A DNA stretch of 12,494 nucleotides from Pseudomonadota bacterium (GTDB lineage Bacteria; Pseudomonadota; Gammaproteobacteria; UBA4575), in the NCBI GenBank assembly GCA_009839635.1, contig VXPJ01000109.1, positions 1 to 12,494 of the forward strand, given 5' to 3'. Position numbers and translations under genes: made by a program. Below, piece after piece: positions 6,943-12,494 of the stretch; position 1 is the first letter of the stretch, and the number at the start of each line of letters is the position of its first letter. The notes beneath the pieces are model-generated. The model did not search any database, was not told the DNA's origin, and saw only the letters and a list, made by a program, of their open reading frames with translations.

Positions 6943-9316
6943 GATCAAGCCTTTGTATCTCTACCGGTGCGATGGCATCTCCCAGTACATCAACGTGCCG
7001 TGCACTCTTTTGCACCCACACGCAGCCCATGGGCAAGTCCGGGTCAAGCTCCAGCCTCAGTACCTTCGCGCGCCCGTCCTGCACAATGCGGACCTCATCT
7101 TCATCCTGCACCCCCAGTTCGCGGGCCTGGCGTTCGCACATGGCAACACCAGGCGTGTGTTCAAACGGGGTTTGCTGCAGGGAGCCTGCACGGCGCACAA
7201 CATTGTCGACCGCATACATGGGGGTCGCGGATACGCGATACATCCCGTCCGCGGTTGCCTGTGCATTGACAGCCTTCGATTCATGCAGGCGGCCTTCGAA
7301 CCCGGTGGCTTCCCCGGCCTCGGCCTTGATTTCATCCAGAACCTGCTGACAGGACCCATGTGCGAAGCCCTCAAGGCCAAAATGCTCGGCCAGAACGCGC
7401 AGGATGCGCCAGGCCGGTCTTGCCTGACCGGGAGGACTGATGGCCAGGTCTGCGGTCTGCCAGCGTCCCTCGGCGTTCACGTACGTGCCGCGCGTTTCGG
7501 CAAACGTGGCGATCGGAAGGATCACATCCGCATAGCCGCGCATGGATTCACTCACGTAGGGGGTGAATACCACGACAAACTCGGCCTCCTGCATCGCCTT
7601 GAGAGTGTCCGGTGCACTGGCAAAATCAAATTCCGGCTCGAGATTGAAAAGCACAAAGGCCTTGCAGGGCCCTGTCAGCATCTCGGTAACGTTCAGGCCT
7701 GTATCGGGGTTGGGGTCACCGCCCGCAAGGCGATGCGGCACCGTGCCGCACAGCCAGGCTCCGGCAGTGTTACCGGCCTGCGGAAGAATCCCGAGATTGG
7801 CACCGGTATGGCGGGCAAGAAAAGCACCCAATGCCCGCAATGCCGAGGCCTGGGGGTGGGCTTCCAGCATCGCGCCCAGAAAAACGGTGGAGGTGCCCGC
7901 CTGGCTCAGTACCTCATATATATGCTGGGCATACCTGGATGGAGAGGCCTGCTCCACGATTTCTATAAGTTCATGAGGAAGATCTTTCAAGTCATTGTCA
8001 GGTATACACTTTATAATTTCGGCTAAGGCGGAAAGCCAGGCCTGGGGAGCCTGGTTCCAGGTCACCTGTGCTGCAAAAAGAAAATCAAGATCCCGGGAGT
8101 TCAGCGCGATCACCTGGCAGCCCCTGGCCGAGGCCTTGCGGATCCGGTGGGCCAGCATGGGTTGCTCCAGGCGAATGTCGCAGCCGATGAGAAATACCGC
8201 ATCATTTTGTTCTACGGATTCGATGGACTGTCCCAGGTTTGGAAACAGGGGCATGTATTCCTGGTCGGCGAAATCGGCCTGCCGGACCCGGTGGTCGATA
8301 TTCTGGATACCCAGGCCACGAAACAGCTTTTGTAACAAGTACAACTCTTCCAGGGTAGAGTGTGGCGCTGCCATTACCCCGACCTCCTCCGGCCTGAATT
8401 GCCTGATCTTCTGGGCCACCTGTTTCAGACTTGCAGGCCAACTGCTGGCTTCCCACTTGTGTGCACCCCTGACAAGCGGTTCAGTGGCCCGATCGGGGAC
8501 ATGCAGGCCTTCGTAGCTGAACCGGTCTCGATCTGGGATCCAGGTTTCGTTCAACTCTTCATTTTCCCTGGGCACCACCCGCACAACCGTGTTGCGCAGC
8601 ACATGCATGTAGATATTCGAACCCACCCCGTCATGCGGGGCCAGTCCTGCATGTTGCAGCATTTCCCAGGAGCGTGCGCGCATGCGTGAAGGCTTAGCAT
8701 TCAATGCTCCCACCGGGCACACATCGATGACATTCCCGGACAGTTCGGAAGTCAGCGCGCGCTCGACATAGGTGCCGATTTCCATGAATTCTCCACGCCC
8801 AGTCGCACCCAGTTCACGAATCCCTGCCACCTCACTTCCAAACCGCACACAGCGGGTACAGTGTATACAGCGTGTCATGTCGGTCGAGACCAGTGGACCC
8901 AGGTCCTTGTCTGCGACCACGCGCTTTCGTTCCGTGTAGCGCGAGACATCCTCCCCGTACCCCATAGCCGTATCCTGCAACTCGCATTCCCCGCCCTGAT
9001 CGCATACCGGGCAATCCAGTGGATGGTTGATCAGCAGGAATTCCATGGTGCTCTTCTGGGCATCGAGGGCAGCCGGAGAATGGGTGTAGACCCGCATGCC
9101 TTCCACCACCGGAGTCGCACAGGCGGGCAAGGCCTTGGGTGCCTTTTCGACCTCCACCATGCACATGCGGCAATTGGCGGCTACGGACAACTTCTTGTGG
9201 TAGCAAAAGCGCGGGATCCGGATGTCGTGCTGGTCTGCAACCTCGATCAGCATGGCACCTTTCGAGGCGTGGACCTCCCGGTCATTGATAAAAAGCTGGA
9301 CCTGCTCTTCAGACAT
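6935..9316 (-). CDS. nuoG: NADH-quinone oxidoreductase subunit G
   Basis: NuoG is the large iron-sulfur subunit of the NADH dehydrogenase module, with 793 residues. The N-terminal part carries three clusters: [2Fe-2S] N1b (C38, C49, C52, C66); N5, ligated by H98, C102, C105 and C111 (HPLDCPVCDQGGEC); and N4 (C150, C153, C156, C200; CIHCTRC and VCPVGAL). From about residue 220 the protein is a molybdopterin-oxidoreductase-like domain, which in this family is structural and has no cofactor. The extra N7 cluster of E. coli and Thermus is absent: the region 218-235 has no cysteine. A good Shine-Dalgarno sequence, GGGGAG, sits nine bases before the ATG and overlaps the region of the nuoF stop. Codons for about residues 429-467 are AT-richer than the rest. 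Confidence 0.97.
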   Translation of the reverse strand: MSEEQVQLFINDREVHASKGAMLIEVADQHDIRIPRFCYHKKLSVAANCRMCMVEVEKAPKALPACATPVVEGMRVYTHSPAALDAQKSTMEFLLINHPLDCPVCDQGGECELQDTAMGYGEDVSRYTERKRVVADKDLGPLVSTDMTRCIHCTRCVRFGSEVAGIRELGATGRGEFMEIGTYVERALTSELSGNVIDVCPVGALNAKPSRMRARSWEMLQHAGLAPHDGVGSNIYMHVLRNTVVRVVPRENEELNETWIPDRDRFSYEGLHVPDRATEPLVRGAHKWEASSWPASLKQVAQKIRQFRPEEVGVMAAPHSTLEELYLLQKLFRGLGIQNIDHRVRQADFADQEYMPLFPNLGQSIESVEQNDAVFLIGCDIRLEQPMLAHRIRKASARGCQVIALNSRDLDFLFAAQVTWNQAPQAWLSALAEIIKCIPDNDLKDLPHELIEIVEQASPSRYAQHIYEVLSQAGTSTVFLGAMLEAHPQASALRALGAFLARHTGANLGILPQAGNTAGAWLCGTVPHRLAGGDPNPDTGLNVTEMLTGPCKAFVLFNLEPEFDFASAPDTLKAMQEAEFVVVFTPYVSESMRGYADVILPIATFAETRGTYVNAEGRWQTADLAISPPGQARPAWRILRVLAEHFGLEGFAHGSCQQVLDEIKAEAGEATGFEGRLHESKAVNAQATADGMYRVSATPMYAVDNVVRRAGSLQQTPFEHTPGVAMCERQARELGVQDEDEVRIVQDGRAKVLRLELDPDLPMGCVWVQKSARHVDVLGDAIAPVEIQRLDHD
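6950..6954 (-). promoter_or_regulatory. Ribosome binding site of nuoH
   Basis: AAAGG on the minus strand lies seven bases before the ATG at 6942, inside the end of nuoG. It decides the start: the alternative TTG at 6948 would be one base from this site and could not use it. Confidence 0.65.
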
Positions 9317-9325
9317 CGCGCTCGA

Positions 9326-9331
9326 CTCCCC
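9326..9331 (-). promoter_or_regulatory. Ribosome binding site of nuoG
   Basis: GGGGAG on the minus strand directly follows the nuoF TGA stop and lies nine bases before the nuoG ATG at 9316. Ribosomes ending nuoF would be placed on this site. Confidence 0.7.
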
Positions 9332-10636
9332 TCATCCCGCAATCCGCTGCGGAATCTGCCCATCCAGCAGGCTGCATCCATGTTCGATATAGTGCGCAAA
9401 CTCCTCGCGGTAATGCTTGATAAAGCTGTGCACCGGCATGGCGGCTGCATCACCCAGCGCGCAGATGGTCCTGCCTTCGATCTTGCGGGCCACATCATCC
9501 AGTTTCTCGATGTCCTCCATCTGGCCCTTGCCGTCGACGATTCGACAGAGCATGCGGTACAACCAGCCAGTGCCTTCACGGCAAGGCGTACACTGGCCGC
9601 AGGATTCCGAAAAATAAAACCGCGAGATCCGCTGCAGGACCTTGACCATGTCTGTGCTGTCATCCATGACTACCACGGCCCCGGACCCCAGCAGGGATCC
9701 GGCCTGGGCAATGGATTCGTAGTCCATGCATACGTTCAGCATGATCTCGCCCGGGACCACCGGCACCGAAGAGCCTCCCGGGATCACTGCCTTCAGCATG
9801 TGTCCTGTGCGGATTCCTCCCGCAAGTTCAAGGAGTTCGGCAAAGGGCATGCCCAGCGGAACTTCAAAGTTGCCCGGGCTGTTCACATGCCCGGACACCG
9901 AAAAGCACTTCGTGCCACCGCTTTTCTCCACTCCCAGGGCCGAGAACCATTCGGCTCCCTTGCGCATGATGGCCGGCACCGAGGCAAAGGTCTCCGTGTT
10001 GTTAATCGTAGTGGGCTGTCCGTACAGGCCGTAGCTGGCCGGGAACGGCGGCTTGAACCGCGGCAGGCCCTTCTTGCCCTCGAGCGACTCCAGCAGCGCG
10101 GTTTCCTCGCCACAGATGTATGCACCCGCGCCCAAGGTGTCGTACAGGTAGAAGGTAAAGTCTGAACCCAGCACATTGTCTCCCAGGTAGCCTGCCGAGT
10201 ACGCCTCGTTCAGGGCCTCTACAAAACGCAGGTACGGCTCACCGGAAAACTCTCCACGGATATAGTTGTAGCCCACCGAAGCCTGCATGGCATAGCCGGC
10301 AATGGCCATCCCCTCGATCACGGCGTGCGGGTTGTAGCGCAGGATGTCGCGATCCTTGCAGGTGCCGGGCTCGGATTCATCCGAATTGCACACGACATAG
10401 CGCTGGATCCCTGTACCCTGCGGCATGAAACTCCACTTTAGCCCGGTGGGAAACCCCGCGCCACCGCGACCACGCAGACCAGAGGACTTGACCTGCTCGA
10501 TCACCTCGCCAGGCGAGATGTTTTCCTGCAGGATTTTCTCCCAGGCCGAGTACCCGCCGACGCTCATGTAGTTCTCCAGCGTCCACGGCTGGTCGAATTT
10601 CAGGGTCTCGAAGCAAACGTTGTTCAGTTGAGGCAT
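9332..10636 (-). CDS. nuoF: NADH-quinone oxidoreductase subunit F (NADH/FMN-binding)
   Basis: NuoF (51 kDa homologue) binds NADH and FMN and carries cluster N3; it is the entry point for electrons. It has 434 residues, normal for the family. The FMN/NADH glycine-rich loop is GRGGAGFPTGLKW (56-68), followed by NSDESEPGT (84-92), and the second nucleotide motif is GAGAYICGEETALLESLEG (169-187). The [4Fe-4S] N3 ligands are C346, C349 and C352 in SESCGQCTPCREG, plus C392 in RTICALGDA. The start is the ATG at 10636, four bases after the nuoE stop, with no strong Shine-Dalgarno sequence. It works with NuoE and NuoG as the soluble NADH dehydrogenase module and lies between them. Confidence 0.98.
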   Translation of the reverse strand: MPQLNNVCFETLKFDQPWTLENYMSVGGYSAWEKILQENISPGEVIEQVKSSGLRGRGGAGFPTGLKWSFMPQGTGIQRYVVCNSDESEPGTCKDRDILRYNPHAVIEGMAIAGYAMQASVGYNYIRGEFSGEPYLRFVEALNEAYSAGYLGDNVLGSDFTFYLYDTLGAGAYICGEETALLESLEGKKGLPRFKPPFPASYGLYGQPTTINNTETFASVPAIMRKGAEWFSALGVEKSGGTKCFSVSGHVNSPGNFEVPLGMPFAELLELAGGIRTGHMLKAVIPGGSSVPVVPGEIMLNVCMDYESIAQAGSLLGSGAVVVMDDSTDMVKVLQRISRFYFSESCGQCTPCREGTGWLYRMLCRIVDGKGQMEDIEKLDDVARKIEGRTICALGDAAAMPVHSFIKHYREEFAHYIEHGCSLLDGQIPQRIAG

Positions 10637-10640
10637 CGAT

Positions 10641-11138
10641 TCAGTCCAGTGCTTCCAGGATCCTGTCCACTTTTTCGATCGTCAGGTTCTCCTCATAGGC
10701 GTGATTGACCTGCATCATGGGTGCACCGCAGCACGCAGCGAGACACTCCTCCTCATTTTTCAGGAAAAACTTGCCATCCGGCGTACTTTCCCCCAGCCCG
10801 ATGCCGAGCTTGTGCTCGAGGTGCTCGACGATCTTGTCCGCGCCGCACAGCATGCAGGAAAGATTCGTACAGACTGCCAGGGTGTGCCGGCCCACCGGTT
10901 TGAGTACGAACATGGAGTAAAACGATGCAACTTCGTACACGGCGATGGGGGGCATGTCCAGGTAGGCCGCTACCGCATCCATCTTCTCGGTCTTCAGGTA
11001 GCCGTCCTCATGCTGCAGGGCACGCAGGGCGCCCAGCACGGCAGACTGCTTCTGGTCGACCGGGTAGCGGGCCAGCCAGTCCTCCACTTCGCCGCGCACA
11101 TAGTCGGACAGCGCCTGCGATGAGTCAGCCTGTGTCAT
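10641..11138 (-). CDS. nuoE: NADH-quinone oxidoreductase subunit E (2Fe-2S thioredoxin-like)
   Basis: NuoE (24 kDa homologue) is a thioredoxin-like [2Fe-2S] protein that carries cluster N1a and pairs with NuoF. It has 165 residues. An N-terminal helical part (about 1-75; SAVLGALRALQHEDGYL and VYEVASFYSMF are typical) precedes the cluster domain. The ligands are C90 and C95 (CTNLSC) and C132 and C136 (CLAAC). Two more cysteines, C98 and C137, lie next to the ligands. The ATG at 11138 overlaps the nuoD stop by four bases (ATGA) and has a strong Shine-Dalgarno sequence, GGAGAG, eight bases upstream inside nuoD. Product and start are both well supported. Confidence 0.97.
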   Translation of the reverse strand: MTQADSSQALSDYVRGEVEDWLARYPVDQKQSAVLGALRALQHEDGYLKTEKMDAVAAYLDMPPIAVYEVASFYSMFVLKPVGRHTLAVCTNLSCMLCGADKIVEHLEHKLGIGLGESTPDGKFFLKNEEECLAACCGAPMMQVNHAYEENLTIEKVDRILEALD

Positions 11139-12388
11139 CGGTCGATCTCTCCGAATACGATGTCCTGGGTACCGATGATTGCGACGACATCGGCCAGCAT
11201 GTGGCCCCGTGACATCTCATCCAGTGCGGCCAGGTGGGCAAACCCGGGAGCACGGATTTTCAGGCGGTACGGCTTGTTGGCACCGTCCGACACCAGGTAG
11301 ATCCCCATCTCGCCCTTCGGGTGTTCAATGGCGCTGTAGACCTCGCCCTTCGGCAGGCAGTAGCCCTCGGTGAACAGCTTGAAATGGTGGATGAGCTCCT
11401 CCATCCCCATCTTCATCTGGGTTCGCGCGGGAGGGGAGATCTTGTGGTTGTCCACCATCACCGGCCCCGGATGGGCACGCAGCCAGTTGACACACTGGCG
11501 GATAATTTCATTGGACTGGCGCATCTCCTCGATGCGCACCAGGTAGCGGTCGTAACAATCCCCGTTGACCCCGACCGGGACCTGGAAGTCCAGGTGTTCA
11601 TACACTTCGTACGGCTGCTTGCGCCGCAAATCCCACTCGATTCCGGAACCGCGCAGCATGGGGCCGGTAAAGCCCAGTTGCAGGGCACGTTCCGGGCTCA
11701 CGACGCCGATATCAACCGTGCGCTGTTTCCAGATCCTGTTCTCGGTCAGCAGGGTTTCATACTCATCCACGCACGCGGGAAAACGCCACGTGAAGTCCTC
11801 GATGAAGTCGAGCAGCGAGCCCGTGCGCGCCTGGTTGAGTCTCGCGACATCCTTCTTGTCGTGCCAGCGGGATTCGACATACTTGGGCATCTGTGCAGGC
11901 AGGTCGCGGTGCACCCCGCCCGGTCGGTAGTAGGTGGCGTGCATGCGTGCACCGGATACCGCCTCGTAGCAATCCATCAGGTCCTCGCGCTCGCGAAAGG
12001 CGTACAGGAACACCGTCATGGCCCCGATATCCAGTGCATGGGCGCCCAGCCACAGCAGATGGTTGAGGATCCGCGTGATCTCATCGAACATGACCCGGAT
12101 GTACTGGGCGCGAACCGGCACCTCGAGACCCACCAGTTTTTCGATGGCCAGCACATAGACATGCTCATTGCACATCATCGAGACGTAATCGAGGCGGTCC
12201 ATGTACCCGATGCTGTGGTTGTAGGGCTTGCTTTCCGCAAGCTTCTCCGTCGCGCGGTGCAGCAGACCGATGTGCGGGTCCGCCCGCTGTACGACCTCGC
12301 CCTCCATTTCCAGGACCAGCCGCAGAACCCCGTGGGCGGCCGGGTGTTGGGGCCCGAAATTCATGGTGTAGTTGCGAAGCTCAGGCAT
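11135..12388 (-). CDS. nuoD: NADH-quinone oxidoreductase subunit D (49 kDa)
   Basis: NuoD (49 kDa homologue, related to the large subunit of NiFe hydrogenases but without metal) forms the quinone-reduction site with NuoB and NuoH. From the ATG at 12388 it has 417 residues, the usual length for separate proteobacterial NuoD, and begins MPELRNYTMNFGPQHPAAHG. Quinone-site residues are H19 in HPAAHG (bovine H59) and Y68 in MDRLDYVSMMCNEH (bovine Y108). Later signatures are CYDRYLVRIEEMRQS and the C-terminus GTQDIVFGEIDR. An in-frame ATG at 12427 would add 13 residues and overlap nuoC by 47 bases. It has AAGGTG seven bases upstream, so it cannot be excluded. The chosen start overlaps nuoC by eight bases. 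Confidence 0.95.
   Translation of the reverse strand: MPELRNYTMNFGPQHPAAHGVLRLVLEMEGEVVQRADPHIGLLHRATEKLAESKPYNHSIGYMDRLDYVSMMCNEHVYVLAIEKLVGLEVPVRAQYIRVMFDEITRILNHLLWLGAHALDIGAMTVFLYAFREREDLMDCYEAVSGARMHATYYRPGGVHRDLPAQMPKYVESRWHDKKDVARLNQARTGSLLDFIEDFTWRFPACVDEYETLLTENRIWKQRTVDIGVVSPERALQLGFTGPMLRGSGIEWDLRRKQPYEVYEHLDFQVPVGVNGDCYDRYLVRIEEMRQSNEIIRQCVNWLRAHPGPVMVDNHKISPPARTQMKMGMEELIHHFKLFTEGYCLPKGEVYSAIEHPKGEMGIYLVSDGANKPYRLKIRAPGFAHLAALDEMSRGHMLADVVAIIGTQDIVFGEIDR
11147..11152 (-). promoter_or_regulatory. Ribosome binding site of nuoE
   Basis: GGAGAG on the minus strand lies eight bases before the nuoE ATG at 11138, within the last codons of nuoD. This is the best-placed Shine-Dalgarno sequence in the window. 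Confidence 0.75.
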
Positions 12389-12494
12389 CGTTCTCTTGGG
12401 AGTCGCCTGATTCAAAGCGGTAGTCATCGCGGATCACCTTGGGTACGGTGATGCGGGGTTCAATGGATACCGGCTGGTAGAGCTCTTTTACAAA
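12381..12494 (-). CDS. nuoC: NADH-quinone oxidoreductase subunit C, C-terminal end only
   Basis: Only the last 37 residues and the stop are in the window; the rest lies beyond the right edge. The frame reads FVKELYQPVSIEPR and then VPKVIRDDYRF, ending SGDSQENDA and TGA. The YQPVxIEPR...P(K/R)VIR pattern is the C-terminus of NuoC (30 kDa homologue), the peripheral-arm subunit that packs against NuoD. The stop overlaps the nuoD start by eight bases, supporting a separate nuoC and nuoD rather than the fused nuoCD of enterics. Identification rests on this tail and on its position just before nuoD. Confidence 0.9.
   Translation of the reverse strand, partial: FVKELYQPVSIEPRITVPKVIRDDYRFESGDSQENDA

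Larger units (their letters stand above)
1..12494 (-). other. nuo operon (complex I), partial: nuoC-nuoN
   Basis: Twelve consecutive minus-strand genes encode complex I subunits in the canonical order C-D-E-F-G-H-I-J-K-L-M-N. Overlaps of 4-8 bases occur at C/D, D/E and G/H. Gaps are 4 (E/F), 15 (F/G), 0 (H/I), 15 (I/J), 30 (J/K), 15 (K/L), 7 (L/M) and 2 (M/N) bases. This packing implies one polycistronic transcript with coupled translation. The operon promoter would lie upstream of nuoA, right of the window, and the terminator left of it. No promoter or terminator is visible within. Confidence 0.97.

Noticed and set aside
7995..8017. TTGTCA and TATAAT on the plus strand, resembling promoter boxes
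   Set aside because: The spacing is only 11 bases instead of about 17, and the direction is antisense inside nuoG with no plus-strand gene to serve. It is probably chance within the AT-rich patch.
8861..10165. A 434-residue open frame on the plus strand opposite nuoF/nuoG, and similar long plus-strand frames at 1437-2531, 6941-8026 and 11234-12451
   Set aside because: They lie opposite well-supported nuo genes. They are rich in His, Gln and Arg, as expected when Leu, Val and Ala codons are read backwards, and show no domain or membrane pattern. They are by-products of GC-rich codon use.
1..12494. Search for an accessory or undescribed system (defence genes, mobile elements, CRISPR, RNA genes, inserted open frames between nuo genes)
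   Set aside because: Every base except spacers of at most 30 bases is covered by a recognisable complex I gene in canonical order. No repeats, transposase, tRNA or foreign gene was seen.

Overview
The window is almost entirely one operon, read on the minus strand, for the proton-pumping NADH:quinone oxidoreductase (respiratory complex I, NDH-1). In transcription order, right to left, it holds the 3' end of nuoC, then complete nuoD, nuoE, nuoF, nuoG, nuoH, nuoI, nuoJ, nuoK, nuoL and nuoM, then nuoN without its 3' end. This is the standard nuoA-N order. The start of the operon (nuoA, nuoB, most of nuoC) lies beyond the right edge, and the end of nuoN beyond the left edge.

Organism: the separate nuoC and nuoD (fused in enterics), the moderately high GC, the form of the NuoE, NuoG and NuoI motifs, and the lack of the N7 cysteines in NuoG all point to a proteobacterium. 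A free-living gammaproteobacterium (Chromatiales-like or similar) fits best and a betaproteobacterium is the second choice. This is judged from remembered family motifs, so genus-level placement is not possible.

Layout: about 12381-12494 is the nuoC tail. 11135-12388 is NuoD (quinone site). 10641-11138, 9332-10636 and 6935-9316 are the NADH-oxidising module NuoE, NuoF and NuoG. 5878-6942 is NuoH, the membrane anchor of the quinone chamber. 5383-5877 is NuoI, the ferredoxin wire. 4444-5367 holds the small membrane subunits NuoJ and NuoK. 1-4428 holds the three antiporter-like pump subunits NuoL, NuoM and NuoN. Electrons pass from NADH through FMN in NuoF and the Fe-S clusters of NuoE, NuoF, NuoG and NuoI, then through NuoB (outside the window) to quinone at NuoD/NuoH. 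The energy released drives proton translocation through NuoH, J, K, L, M and N.

The genes are packed with gaps of 0-30 bases or overlaps of 4-8 bases. There is no room for internal promoters or terminators between genes, and no stretch over 30 bases lacks a gene. All key metal-binding and proton-channel residues that I checked are present and no gene looks broken. I saw no mobile element, RNA gene, CRISPR array or accessory gene. The oddest feature is that nuoH, I, J, K and L all lie in one reading frame, separated by single stop codons with open in-frame spacers of 0, 15, 30 and 15 bases. I see no sign of a new biological system here.
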